A stretch of 64,000 nucleotides of DNA from Neurospora tetraspora. Its lineage: Eukaryota; Ascomycota; Sordariomycetes; Sordariales; Sordariaceae. Below the pieces are notes generated by a model. The model worked only from the letters and a program-made list of their open reading frames with translations, was not told the DNA's origin and did not search any database. The position numbers were made by a program, and so were the translations under genes. The stretch's first letter is position 1; each line of letters begins with the position of its first letter. Shown piece by piece: positions 24,901 to 38,200 of this stretch. The stretch is taken from positions 744,001 through 808,000 of the forward strand of contig NW_026944383.1 of NCBI RefSeq assembly GCF_033439725.1. The letters run 5' to 3'.

Positions 24901-27440
24901 GAACAAAGGGTGGGGTAGGAAAAGCCGCCCGAGAGCCGGTACATGCGCAGAGAGGGAAAGGTACATACCATTCCGCTATGCCGAGGATGGCGGATGGCCT
25001 TTCCATCAATCTGTCCACCAACGTCGTGGACGGAAGCCAAATTACCTTCTGGCAGCGTTACACCAGACACTTCGACAGCTGCGAGTGGAGTCTTCTGCGA
25101 GCCCCCCAGGCTAGCAAAGGCCATCCGGAACCGATTTTCTCAACATCTTCTCGAAGACGCCCATCTGAAAGATTGATGTGAACAGCCAGCCATCCATGCA
25201 GGCCCTGTTGTAGAGGTACCGTTGCCTCACCGGTGAAAGGAAACAGGACGGCGAAACCAGGGCACAAATGCAACGCAGTCTCCTCCCCGATGGGAGTTGT
25301 CGACAGTACAACCACGTACCTAGTGTCTATACCGCTGCCACGCACTGGCCACCCCCAGACCACTCTAACCACCAACTTAGATTGAATGTTCGGCTCGCGG
25401 GCGGGCTCAAGACGACGGCTCGAGGGCAGGCAAGCCAACTCGCAATTCTACCCCCACCCACACTTGTGTACACTACTCTTCGGTTCTCACCAAGTGAACA
25501 GAACATCCAATCACCATGTTCATCTATGTACTCCAACCCCAAAGCTCGCCAGGGGAACCGCACCCACCACCTCCACCTTGGCCGAAATGAGTGTGATTGC
25601 GACCCGACATGGGTTGGAGCACGCCCGGTTGACGGCGACCTCCACGAGTTCCAATGCAAGAAATGCCGGAAGAAATGTTCTTCTGCAAAAGCAAAGAGGA
25701 AACGCGGAGGGGACTTGATTCCCAAGACATGACGTAAGTCATGTTGTACGAGATTGTTATCCTGAATTGGTATCGCCAGTGTGTTTAACTTGACCCAAGC
25801 GGGCTGTTACAGTCCCAACTCATAAAAGAGAGGCGCTGTCGCATAGCACACGCAACGCACGCACTACCTGTCAATATCATACACTAAATTCAGACATTAG
25901 GTAAATTCCTCCATGGCATTGGTACACTTGGCGACTATTCCCGTCGCACGCAACCACAGCATGTACCCCAGGCTCGGGAATCCTGTAAGGCACAGGGCTG
26001 ATGCTGCGGCCACCATGGATTAAGGTTTGGCATCACGGAGCCATATCCCAACTTTTCTCGGATCCTTAAATCACATTCCAAGCCCTTTGTAGAAACATCT
26101 CCGAGAAGGGGACCTTGAGAGGCTGAAGCATTACAACCTTGGGGCCACCGCAGGCCGTCGGGCAGCCAAGGAGGACGACAACAGCTTGAGCGGGAGCCGC
26201 GGGAGCCACCGACGCCAAGGCACTGTTTCCTTCGCCCGATTTCCTCTGGGCTTCCACGCAGGGGTTATGGAAGCTTCCAACTTCTGTCCAGCGGTCTTAC
26301 TGCAGGAACCCCCCACGCATCCCAACATCGTCATATATGGGATATCGGTTGCATGAATATGAGCAATATCACCAATGATCAGGTTCACACGTGGGGGGTT
26401 CTTCCTCTCGTTTTTGTGAACAGGCGCGGCGGCGACGTACTCGATAGCTATAGGTATCAATCCGTAAAGCGCATCTATACGAGCACCCGCTTCGCCGCTC
26501 AAAAGGCACCGCCTCACGGCCGGGGTACAACTGTACGGATCTATATCAACGAGGTTTATATACATGGCCGTACCGCAACTGCCCCGTACTCATCCAAATA
26601 GGGGTAGCATGGCGCAACAAGGTAAGCAAGATCCAAGTGTTCGGAAACGCCGCGCGATAGAAGATCAAAAGTTGTACTATTCTAGGATGGAGAACTACCG
26701 GGTTCTAGGTTTCGCCATACTGTTCAAGTGAAAGAGGTACCTGTACAGCCACAGAAACCTGTCTGTGATAAACTCCAACACGCGGGTCATGTTAGGATTG
26801 ATCAATGTTTAAATGCACATAGATGTCTTGACCTGCTCGGTGATATCCGGTCATCAATGCTTTCTTCGTCGCTTTCCACTGCAGTTGGAAGAGGCACAAA
26901 GGTTTTTCCAGGCAACACACTTCCTCTCCATGTTGGATGTAAGTAGGCTGACGAGGGCATATCTGGCGATAAAGGTTGAGGTGGGTTGACCCATTTTCAT
27001 ACGAATTGTCCTAAATTCTGGGTCAATATGGCAACACTTTGCTCGTGTCGTTTGAAACTCACTAGCGCCACCCTATCTTGATCTCGGAAGGCTCTGTGTC
27101 CCCCAGTGGGGCCCGCACTGGGCCTGGCGGGACGGCATGCCCCAGCACCTGCAGAGGCACCGCAACCTGCAATGCGGGGAACGAGACTGAACGAGACTGA
27201 ACGGTTAGGTTGCTCTTGCTCGTTCACTGAACGTCATCCGCCCCTGCCGCCGTTCAACTCACGCGCACGGCAACGACAAACGTCGGTGAACTTGCCCGAA
27301 GCACCAACTCCAAATATTCGCCTAGCCTTGGCCGTCAACTGAGTGGCAACTTCCGTGAACCGCAACAAAACTTTCAACCACTTCGATCAGCCACCACATA
27401 GGGTTACCTCACCAGCCGTTTTTCGACACAACCTCTCAGC
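21915..27440. other. 5.5-kb gene-poor region upstream of the Zn2Cys6 gene
   Basis: Ordinary base composition, not RIP-like. Many short open frames exist but none shows a domain, consistent splice sites or family resemblance. A cysteine/lysine-rich frame at 25268-25732 is the most protein-like but is unsupported. A tandem GAACGAGACT repeat lies at about 27178-27201. The region could contain the regulator's long leader, upstream open frames or non-coding transcripts. Confidence 0.4.
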
Positions 27441-28192
27441 ATGGCTAAATCGGATTTCGACAACGCCAATCCCACCGTCCTTAGTGTCTCACAACTGCCC
27501 AGCAGGAATCTAGCGAAGGGCCATGTGAGAAAGGGCCCGGATTCCAAATATGACCACATCTTGTTTCCAAAGCAGTGGTGGGCGGGGAGCTCCCTGAACA
27601 GTGACCCATCGGTGTGGACATCGGACGAAGATGAAGACGACGACTTGACTTTGGCGACAGAGGAACCCATTGACGAGCAGGAAATCTACGGTAAGAATTA
27701 CGCCCCGTCAAGTTGCACGTGCATGGAAAGGTGCAGTCCATGTTTCAGCTGCCTGCCTCGGTCCTCTGTTCTATTTTTACATACTGGTGATCAGACAGCT
27801 GATGTCTTGTATTAGACCTGCTATCAACGATATCGGACCCTGAACATCCCGTCACCCTGGGCCAAATCGCCGTTGTCAGACTCGACGACATCCATCTCAG
27901 CCCGTCACCCGCCGAGCGTCTAGATCCAAACACCTTGACCAATGTCGAGGTCGACCTTACGCCCACAGTGAACCACTGTTCGCTGGCGACTGTCATTGGT
28001 CTTGCCGTGCGTGTCCGACTCGAGAACGCTCTGCCTCCCAACTACCGCATCATTGTCCGCATGAAGGATGGCTCTCATGCCCAGGATGACCAGGTGAACA
28101 AGCAGCTGGGAGACAAGGAGAGAGTTGCCGCTGCTTTGGAGAATGACACACTGAAGGGCATCATCGAGAAGATGTTGGAGACTTGCGTCTGA
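27441..28192 (+). CDS. cia2: CIA2/MIP18-family cytosolic iron-sulfur targeting factor
   Basis: Two exons (27441-27690, 27816-28192) give 208 residues. The N-terminal third is acidic and variable (TSDEDEDDDLTLATEE). The MIP18/DUF59 fold begins at about residue 80 with DLLSTISDPEHPVTLGQIAV, and the conserved reactive cysteine is Cys138 in TPTVNHCSLATVIGLAV; the segment LENALPPNYRIIV and C-terminal ERVAAALEND are family hallmarks. In yeast and animals this protein forms the targeting complex with CIA1 and MMS19, which passes Fe-S clusters to DNA polymerases, helicases and Leu1. It acts in cytosol and nucleus. The intron placement is fixed by the family continuity EEQEIYD-LLSTISD. Its upstream neighbour is gene-poor DNA. 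Identification is strong. Confidence 0.93.
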
Positions 28193-30949
28193 GCACAGTC
28201 CAGACATGGGAGCCCCAGAGGTGTCCATTTTCAGCAAATCATCATTCACGTTCCGATGGCTTTTTGGGCTTGACCGTACGCGGCGGTATATCGTGAGATT
28301 ATATCAACAGGGTTGCCTTGTTGGTCACCGACGGCAACGCCATTCTAGGTACAACACCTCCTCGTCATGGGGCACACGCGTGGCTATCCGGTATGTGGGG
28401 AAGCCGTGGATGAATCGATATGACGATGCGAGACATCGGCCAATTCTGATACCTCCCGCCGCCTCTATTGATGTCCAAATTTCCCACCCAGGGCTGAGCA
28501 TTCTTGTCTCCCATGCCAGGTCAGGGACACAGGGCCAGCAGCTATCCCAACCCAAGCATCGGGATTGCAAGCTCCAGGGGTTCAAACTTGAAAGGCTCGA
28601 TGTCACCTGCCATTGCATCCCAATCTTGGGTGGCGGTCATGGACGGTTCATGCGGTGAAGCCCATGTCCCTGGCATTCTACCAAGGGCTTAGGTCAAGAT
28701 TTTCTACGGCAGTTATATGATGATAGAAAAGGCACCGCATCTTACTTCTCTTTTGGTCCTCTTGCATAAACACAATCCTTACTCTTTGTGCGAATCTCAC
28801 TTAGCGCCCACTCACACTGACGGAGTTGACTTGGTAATTACCGAGCTGACCCATCCACCTAAATACATACAACAGAATCAACAAAGGTTCGGGAGTTACT
28901 TTTCAGGGGTGAATGATGATTTTTGGTTCTGTGATAGGAAGGTCGAAGGGGTTACTGTCGAAACACCCCGCCTACTTCCCCCGACACCCGGGATCTACCA
29001 CAAATGGTTCATCCAACCCATGGCTCATGTAATCGAGTGTCGAGGATGCGGACGTTAGGGACCCCGCTTTCCGTTGATCGACGGAACCCATGTGCTTTAT
29101 GAACTGATCTACATGATGTGGACAGAGCCCGCTCAAAAGTTGACGAATTCAAGAGGCTAGTTGCTATGATTCGCATTCGGGTCCTCTAGTCAAGTGGGTA
29201 GGGAAGTATGGAACAGAGCCCTCCGATGCCTCTCACAACTTCAAAAGAGCGTGGGGAAATTCAAGGCATCTTGATCCTACCCTCACAAGTCTCGTCGAGT
29301 GTGTTTCCAGACCACCACGCCAAGCCCAACACAGAAAGTCTCAACACTTCAACACAGCCGACGTTTCAAACGTGACTTTAAACTTCCTGTTCCCAGTTTG
29401 GGATCTAGACCTTTGCGACACAAAGAGGACTAAGTGTGATTACGTTACTAGCTGTTCCTGCTATTGTGCACTACCTTCAGGTGGACTAGTGCCGTGAGCT
29501 GCCAGTGGCCGTTGAGTCCTTTCCTTTCTAGTTAATGATTGACATATTCTATCGCCTTTCAGGGACACTTAAACGAAACCAGGAGATCGTACTTTTGAGC
29601 AAGTTGTACACCTTCAGTGAAAGTCACCGAAGTCACCACATCCAGTCCACACACACTATACTCGATACAGCCTGTAGTGTGGTGTACAAGAGCCAGGTGG
29701 ATAAGTTCAATATCCCATCATGGGCCCTAATGTGGCTCACGGGGGTGGGTTTCGCCCCATCAGCATCCCCATCAGCATCCTCGCTCCCACCAAGCACCAA
29801 CAAGCCTCCATCGAGTCCATCCTGTCAGCCTGTCGAGCCTGTTCGCTTCATCTTCAAGAGTTTCCCCATGTCCATCCATGCTCCATGCAACCAGGCCTTT
29901 CCCTGAAAGATGCCCGGCCCAAAATCGCCATCCATCATTCACTTTCTTCAATTTTGAGCCAAAACTACATGATTATCAAACGATCAGCAAATGCTGCGCG
30001 CAAAATTGATGTATCTTACCGTACCGGGCCGGCCCGGGAAAGCGCGAACCCCCCCCTCCCCTCCCCTCCCCTCCTTCCTTCCTTCCTTCCTTCCCCCCAA
30101 AGCCGCGAAAACTTAAACCTGGCAGGCCGGCACTAGGTTTCCAATTCCGCTGCCCACTGCCCACATCTTTGAAAGTTCAACCGAGGGAAATTTGAGATGG
30201 GTCTGAGAGAGGCCGGGGCCTGAGAGGGCATATCCATTCATCCGCTCTGGGCCACGATATGCCCACCCACGAAGTCAGGGACACATTTTAGCTACAGTAG
30301 CTAGTATATAGTATCGAGCAAATTCGAAGGACAACTAAACTAATCTTCCGGTCTTCCCTGAACTCACGCCGTAGTGTACATACATTACTCCATACCAAGC
30401 ACGCTAGATGAAGAAAATGAGAGAGAACGCGCGGCACCAAAAAAACTGGTGTGGTCATTTTCCAAGGAAGGAACTATTGACGGATCTGTCCGTTTACTTT
30501 TTTCTTAACCGACATTGTTAAGTGTTTCGGTGATGCACATATGTGGCCCCTATCACAATTGCATAAGTTAGGGTTGTGAGTTGTGGCGAGGTTTCTTTGT
30601 AATATTCATCTTTACCGTTCTTCACAGCATGTGAAGGGAACTGTTTCATTGCTTTACTCTAGTTGGAGCACTTCATCATCAATTTCATGAGTGATGAGAT
30701 CTTTCGTGATCATCTATCTACCTTGACATTGAATTGAACGTATATCTTTCTTTGCTTTTTCATTCCCAGTAAAAGTTTTCTCTTTAAAATGGAACCACAC
30801 GAACGCCCCCCTTCCACCGGGAATGCCTAGACTACCTCTACCCAGGAATTACATAAACGACAAGAAAAAGCTGACAAGCCACCTTCGTCACCTACCATCC
30901 ATTTTTATCTGGGCGCCTCATGGCCTCATGCCCTCATGGCCTCATGGCC
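28193..30949. other. intergenic between convergent cia2 and snu114
   Basis: About 2.75 kb between convergent 3' ends, unusually long for this window. Short frames at 28717-29058 and 29535-29906 have no domain support. It includes a pyrimidine microsatellite at 30049-30098. No RIP signature, tRNA or rRNA was recognised. Confidence 0.4.
30049..30098 (+). repeat. CT-rich microsatellite (CCCCT and CTTC units)
   Basis: Runs of CCCCT followed by four to five TTCC units on the plus strand, about 50 bases in all. Confidence 0.8.
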
Positions 30950-30954
30950 TCATG
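30917..30954. repeat. decamer tandem repeat at the snu114 stop codon
   Basis: About four copies of a ten-base unit (CTCATGGCCT and a CTCATGCC variant) directly downstream of, and partly overlapping, the snu114 stop codon at 30950-30952. It lies in the 3' untranslated region. Confidence 0.75.
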
Positions 30955-33900
30955 CTTCACCCAGAGTACCGCTCTCTATCAAGCTCTGGTAAAACTCGGG
31001 CTCCAAAAACTTGGCCACGCTGACATCCTCGCTCAAACCCTTGCGCCGCCTCGTCTTGAGCACAAAGTCTCTCGCCGTCGCCTGCGCGTTAGCCATCTGC
31101 AGAGGACGGAGGACAATGTCCTTATCGAGCGGATCACCGGGAACAATGTTCCACCTGTCGAACACCAGACTGACCATGGCCTGGCCGGGCGTGTTGATCC
31201 TCAGATCGGTCTCGAAGCCGAAACTGTCGATGACGGGCAGCAGGCCGTTGACGCGGTAGAGCGGGGTGCCGGCAATGGGACCGTCGGAGAGGACGTGGCC
31301 GCGACGGCGGGCCAGGATGTTGTAAACGGTGCTGACGGTGTCTTGGGGACCGGTCATGGAGACCGAGTACATGGGCTCCATCAGGCGAGGCGAGGCCATC
31401 AGGAACGAACTGTAGCAGGCGCGGCGGGCAGTGGGGATGATCTGACCACCGCCCCGGAAGATGGCCTCCTGGGCAAGCGATACGTCGATGAGTCGGAACT
31501 TGGTATTGCGTATTGCTGGTTTCACAGAAACAGGTTAGCACCTAGTAGATGTGTGAGGGGGGAAACGTGAATGGCGTGGGAGAGGCATCTCCAGAAGCGT
31601 GACCGAGCAGCTCTCGTGAGCCCGGAACCGCTGAGCCAACGTTGGCCGAGGTGGTATCTGGAAGGTGCCTCATCGTTGCAGTTTGCAATCTTTGGGGACT
31701 CCCCCCGCCTGTGAACGCCCAGACCCTCCTTTTGACCGGGGCATCATGCATTGGCAAGAAAAGGGACCAGAACATGGGGTGAAAGCTGCACATGCAACAA
31801 TACCCTGCTTTGGAACCTCCTTCCCAGCTGCCACTTTAAGCAGGTCACTGGGGCCCCCATACTGCAGGTCCTTCACTGATGGTGTCAAGTGCGGCCAAAA
31901 CTGTAGCCGCTAGGGGGTGTGACTGCATAGGCACGCAGCAGTCGAATGCAAGACGCTCAAAGAAGGAAAGAAATAACTTACGCTCTTCGCAAAGCGGGCC
32001 TTCCCGGACTGCCCAGTTGAATCCTTGTTTGATGGACTCCTTGACAGTGTTAAGCCGCTTCTTGTCAACCTGTTCATCGTGTTAGTCGCAGTGGTAGACG
32101 GCCCGATTCTGACGATCACGGCAAGCAATGGGGTAAGACGGAAACTAGTGTCCCGACTATGGAAAAGAAACTCGTAACTGACCTCTGATGGCAAGGTGTC
32201 GTCCTGCAAGATGTTGGGTCCCATCTCGTCTGGACCGAAAGCCCAGATACTCCTGGCTGCGAGGAGATCCCAGCCATACTTTTCCTCGAAGAACTTGGCG
32301 ATCTTTCGTACAGGATCCCGAATCCTGACCGCTCCGGACTCGATGTCTTGCGCGATGCCATCCTCCAATGGCTCCGCCACCATGGTAATGGTGTTCTTCT
32401 TGTTTGGCGTAATGGCGTAACATTTGGTTGCGGACATGTCCTGTACCGTCTCGCAGAATCGTACCACAGGATCCGATACCCTGACCTCCATATCGGCATA
32501 AAGACGGCGTAGGTCATGCAATACGCAATCCATGTATAGCTCGCCAGTTCCAAGAATAATATGCTCTCCCGATTCCTCCACCTTGGTGGTAACCAGGGGG
32601 TAGCTCTTGTTGATTTTCCTGATGCCGTCAAGCATCTTGGGTAGTTCGGACGGGTTGATGGGCTCGACAGCAACCTTAAGGACGGACTGGGTGAAGTGCG
32701 AAATAGGCTTGAAGATGTAGGCGTCCTCATCATCCTCAAACTTCTTCTCCACAATAGTGGCAGTCTTCACGATCGAGTTGTCCACGCCACCCAACAGAAC
32801 CCAGTTACCAGCGGGCACGCCGTCCGTTGGGATGTTGTATCGTGTTTCGGCGATGAAGACATCGGATATCCTCGCCATGGCCATATCTTCTTCGTCGTCG
32901 ATGGAATAACCCTCGCCAAGCACGCGGACCTCTGTGCCAGGGCGCGCAATACCGCTCATCACACGGCCAAACGAATAGAAGCTCTTCGCATCGGGAGCGC
33001 TGAACAGCTTCGACACGTACAACACAAGCGGGCCGTTTTGGTCGCAGTTCAGCATAGATTCAGCAACCTTGGTGTCCAGAGGGCCTGTGTAGTACTGTTC
33101 GAGCTTTTGCTTTGCAGCCTCAGCCGGTGATGGTATATGCTGACAGACCATGTCCACGAACCCGGTAGATGGTCCAAAGAACTGCTCGCAAACCAGCTTC
33201 AACAAGACCTTGGGGTCGGTCTTGTACTGTGATGGTTTGAGCTGGATTCCCAACTTTTTCAAGGTACCCTTGAGTTCTTCCGGACTTTCGCTAATCGTAT
33301 GCGAGTACAACTTGTAGATCGGCTCCATGATAAAGTTGACGAATGACCTCTTGGCTCCTTCTTCGATAGGTTTCCTGGTGAAAGTTCGCTTTTGCGGGTT
33401 GAAGTAGATATCTCCCCAGAGGCGTCTCGCAAACTCTTCCGAGTTGACACCGCCATAGCTGTCCGAATACATTTTGGCGAATGACTGAAGAGTGAAGCAC
33501 CAGCCCATGGACGTGCAGGCAAACAGAACATTTCCCTTCTCTGGACTTAACCTCCGCTCTTCACCCCGGCCCGGAATTGTGTTCTCGATAATGGTGTTGA
33601 CTTCTTCGATCACATGCTTGAGTTTGTAATAGGCATCGTTTGGTGGCAGCTTAAGCTCGAGAATCAACCGGTCCATCTTGTTGACAATCAGCGTGAGTGG
33701 GATGTTCTCCAAGACGGCGTGCTTGATAATTTGTTCTGTGTTGACCTGGACTCCCTCCACGACATCGACCACCAAGCAGACACCGTCCACAAGTCTGAGC
33801 GAGGCCGCAACTTCGTCGACAAAGTCCACATGGCCTGGCGTGTCGATCATGTTGAAGAGATGTGATTTTCCTTTTGTTCCTTGGAGGACCAAGCTCATGG

Positions 33901-34646
33901 GCGAGGCCTTGATGGATAACCCTCGCTCCCGCTCGAGAATGTGGATGTCTGTGTACCGCAGCTGCTCGTCACGCTTCTTTCCCGTCCGCTTCTCAAGTCT
34001 GTCCGCAATGTCGTGCGTCTCCAACACCAACATATCCATGAATGCTGTCTTTCCGTGGTGTAGGTGTCCAGCGAAAGCCACGTTACGGATTTGCTCGGGG
34101 AAGTTCATGAGATCGGTCATGAACGTGCGGTCGAAATATACGGGCGGGAGGTCTGCTTCTTCGATGCTGAACTTCTTTTGCTCGACAGGCGCGACGATCG
34201 GCTGTGTTAGCGGTTGCGCATCCTCCTCTTGAACCAGAACTTCGACGCCCTCGCCATAGACCTGTGCGGCTGTCGGGTAGTACTGCTTGTCTTCGTGGAG
34301 AACAACGGCGTTGGAGGGTCCTTCATCGTCAACATCCATCATCTCCTGAGCCGGAGCTTCTGGAGCTTCCTCTGGGTAATCATCGTAAACGTAGTTTCCA
34401 GCGTCGACGCCATGTTCGGACTCTTCCTCGGAGGCTTCAGCATCTCCGCTACAAATCGATAGTTAGCACCGTCCCACGAGAGAGTATCAGGAAAACAAAA
34501 AGAAGGAAGTCAGCCTCAAAAGAATATGGAGTCTTGACCAAGTTACAGCCCACAGACAGACCATCCTTCTGCGAAGTGACGACATCATGGAGATGGTCTG
34601 GTACTTACATGAAGTTTCCGAACTCGTCGTACAGATCGTCGTCCAT
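30950..34646 (-). CDS. snu114: Snu114/EFTUD2 U5 snRNP GTPase
   Basis: Four minus-strand exons (34646-34609, 34448-32183, 32069-31982, 31515-30950) give 985 residues, matching fungal Snu114/Cwf10. The N-terminal acidic leader [15 protein letters not shown] is diagnostic of U5-116K rather than of elongation factor 2. GTPase motifs: G1 GHLHHGKT at 140-147, G3 DTPGH at 215-219, G4 NKMD at 269-272. EF2-like domains II to V follow ([50 protein letters not shown] at the C-terminus). It is nuclear and controls Brr2-driven U4/U6 unwinding and spliceosome disassembly. The exon joins restore [20 protein letters not shown] across the last intron. Intron 3 (466 nt) is unusually long for this gene set and shows frames of its own without family similarity. 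Identification is certain; the joins are well supported. Confidence 0.95.
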
Positions 34647-35054
34647 TGTGTATTGTCGCTTATAAATACGCGTTACTCCAAAGTCAATCCGTCTCAAAAA
34701 GGTGGCTGTCGCGTTGTTGGAGCAATGGAAAGTTCAAAGATCGCGATTGGGACGTTTGCCGGATTTTCGTCGCTGTCTTTCTGCAAGGCTGATGTCAACC
34801 AGTGAAGTCTCGCCGCGGCGCGCAGTGGACCAGCTTCAATCGTGTAGCGCTGGAAAGTTGAAGGCCCTCTGAAACGGAAAAGAGTCAAGGTTTAATGCCG
34901 GAGGCTAATGTTTTAGCAACGTGGCGCGAGCTTCCGTCCTGCAGACAGGAAGTGGCTGGTGCGCAGATCCACTGCTGCTGCCGCTGTCATCCCTCCTGCT
35001 TCGTTATCAGATCATCTGATAAAGTTTTGTACGCAAGGATGGCACCACGGCAGC
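34647..35054. promoter_or_regulatory. snu114 promoter side, up to the retrotransposon
   Basis: Upstream of snu114. It was originally part of one divergent snu114/thiolase intergenic region, now split by the inserted LTR element. The last five bases (35050-35054, GCAGC) are duplicated after the element. Confidence 0.5.
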
Positions 35055-35226
35055 TGTCAGATTCAAGGGTGGTTTCAGCTATACCATATGGAGGTTAGCG
35101 CTCCAGCCACTTGATATTGCCTGATTTCTAGGCATATCTGGGTTACTCTAGCACCCTCTATGCCTTCTGAGCAAATTAATTATATATATTCTTTAATTAA
35201 TTAATTCTACACTATCACATTTAACA
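35055..35226 (+). repeat. left LTR (172 bp)
   Basis: Direct repeat of 40391-40562. The half facing the interior carries most of the C-to-T type changes; the outer half is well preserved. Confidence 0.85.
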
Positions 35227-38200
35227 ATTAATAGTCTGATTTGCGTATTTATATTTAACGCTACAATTATCAATTATAAGTAATATCCCTACGAAACTAA
35301 TAACGTTAGCTATATCCTTATTAAAGGAATTTACTAACAAAGCCATTACGGTCATCCTTAATACCCCTACCAATTAGTCTAGTTAGTATAGAGTTCTTAA
35401 AAGATTCGCTAATAGTAATTAGGATTTTAGTAATTAGCTATTTAAGGGAGGACTTATAATTTAGAGAGTTCTACCCCTAAAGCCGGAAAATTTCTTCTTT
35501 ATTAAGTAAATAAAGGACTGCCTTCTAATAGTAAAAAACGAGCTTATTAAATTTAATAGAGGAATCCGGGTTAAGAAGGCCGTAATTATAACCGTAATAA
35601 CTATTACGACTACGGCTATTAATACAAATAATACTATTACCGAAACTACTATTACTACCTAATTCTAAGAAGAAGCCGCCGCCGGCGCTAATAAAGACGA
35701 TAAAGAACGAAATTTAGGAGAAGAAGAGAAAGAGGAGGATAACAAATACTATATTAAGTAGGATATTAGGGAAGATATAATTATTAACCCCTCTACCGAT
35801 TTAATAGTTATCGGGAAAGTAGCGTACGATTAAACTAATAATATATATAACGTTCGTTATAAGTATTGAAAAGATTTCGATAATACTAATATTCGAATTT
35901 ATAATTGGATGAGTATTTATATCGCCGTTTACTATATTAATATTTTATTTGAATAAGATAAATTTACCTGCGATTGGCTTAGAGAAATTAAGAATTAAAT
36001 TAATCATCGACCTATCGATTAAATTATTAAAATTCGTCGAAATTATTAAGCCTTTATTAAAGAAATTATAAAGAAATAAGCTAAGGATTTCAAAAAGTAA
36101 TTGTCCGATTAAAAATTTCTTATTATAAATAGGAAGAGATTTGGAATTAATAAAGTAATTTCCTTTATTTTATAGTTTACCGATTTCATCGATATAGTTT
36201 ATAAATATAAACCTATTTAGGTTAGCAATTCTTGGAAGTTTGATAACGAATTCAAAGGAATGTCCTTAAAATATAAAAATATATTTATTAATTTCAAAAG
36301 GGTTAGTATATTAAAACCTATTATATTATTAATTAATTTTAAGAAGTTTGTAATTCGTAGCGCTTAGTGTGTTGGCCGCTTTGGTTCATAAGAATTCGTA
36401 TTTGATAAGGAGGACGCTCTTGATTCTAATTATAAAAAGAAATAGAAGGTAAATATAAGGAAGAAACGCAGTGTAGATAAAAATACGAAAGATTTTTTAT
36501 AACCGAGAAAGAAAGGAGGCGCTACGCTATTTTATAAGGCTTACGAGCGAGGCATTTATTTAATAATGCGCTACTAGTATTTAATACCTAAAATTAAAGA
36601 TAATTTTAAATAGAAATTAAGCGGCCCTATTTAGAAGTTTGTTAATAAGAATTTCGAAAAGTATTCCGAAATTAGTAAAAAGGTTAAGAAGGCTAGGAAT
36701 TAAATACGGGATTGCTTTATTATTTTTAAATAGATTATTGCTTCGAAAAATTAAAGAAAATAAGAAATTAGTATTTGCAATTAAATATTTCTTATTAAAT
36801 AAGGTATTTTTAATACGAATAGTAGTAAGGGTAATGTTTATTTATTTAAGAATTTTATAATTTTCGATTTTAGGGCTTTATTTATATTTTTAATAAGATT
36901 AATTATTTTTCTTCGTTTCGAATAGCGTCCTTAAAGGATTGCGTTTGGGTTGGTGAATTTTAAATATTTATTAAGGGTTTTAGGATTATTAATATAAAAA
37001 TATAGGGAGAGAGGGGAGTTTTGAAGTTACGGTTGAAAGAAGTAATTTTTTACTTTAATTTTACTATAAATTTTGTATTATTATGCCTACTTCGAAAGTA
37101 AGGTTTTTATTAGGATTATAAACCCTTTAGTAATTGCCTCCGTCGGTTAGACGGTTTATTCTTTTATTTCCTTTAAAAAATCTATTATTAAATAATCTTC
37201 GAATATTTACCCCTTTCCTTTAATTACGCGGCCTTCTTTATTTATCGAAATTATTTTAATTCTTTTAACCGGTCATTACGTATATAAAATGCCTATTAAA
37301 TTTTAGTATAAACGATTCAGTTAGTATAATTTTTAAATTTTCGAAAATTTTAATAACGTTGAAGGCGTTAAATTTAAAGGACCTGCTACTTATTAATACG
37401 ATGCGTATAGTATTTTAAAAATTAAATAATAAATTAAATAAAAATTACGAAATAGGAGATTCAGCCCAGGAGAATATTTCGCCGTTGATTTCCTCGAATA
37501 TAAAGTAAGGAGAAATAATTTTAAATATATTATATTTATTATTTATCGATAGATTAAATTCGTTTAGAATATTTATATAGCGAATTAAATAATTGAAGCT
37601 ATCGTTGAAGGATTTTTTTCGGTTATCGATACGATTATTTACTAATATAACGTTAAAATTCAATATATTGAATATAATAACGAATTTAATAATTAATATA
37701 TTAAGGATAAATTAATTATACGCTTTATTATTTTTAAACTTTTAATATTTAATATTTAAATTTAAAATAGCGGTACTAAGCGTTTAGGGGGTATAATTAA
37801 AAAAAAGAGGCGCGTATAATAATAAATAGCATTAAATTCCCTTATAACTTCTAATTTTGTATCGTTTTAGCCTCGGCCTACTTTACTAATCGATTACCTA
37901 AATATTTCTATAATTAGAAATTACCATACAAATAGTTTTATACCTTTGTAATTTATTATAAGGGGGTATAAAGCGAGCTCTATAAATTTAATTTTAATTA
38001 TTTACGTATTTACGGTTGTAAAGTGTACGCGATAATAGGCACCGTATAAAAGAAAGAGTAACAGCGTAAGAAGTTTTAATTAAAGGTTTAGATCAGATTC
38101 TTTATTAGTTATATTACTTCTTCTATTTATTAAATTTAGAACTTATAAAGTAATTTTATTATTTATACCCGTAACGTACTCTTTAACGAAAATTTAATTT

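Noticed and set aside
25268-25732. 154-codon Cys/Lys-rich frame as a small protein gene
   Set aside because: No signal peptide, family or splice support, and the opposite strand and other frame are equally open there. Kept only as a possibility within the gene-poor region.
31542-31913. Open frames within the 466-nt snu114 intron as an exon
   Set aside because: Joining the flanking exons gives the family-conserved [13 protein letters not shown] sequence without them.
36639-37663. Short open frames inside the AT-rich Copia element
   Set aside because: Chance frames in RIP-degraded fossil sequence; Lys/Ile/Asn-rich composition reflects base composition only.
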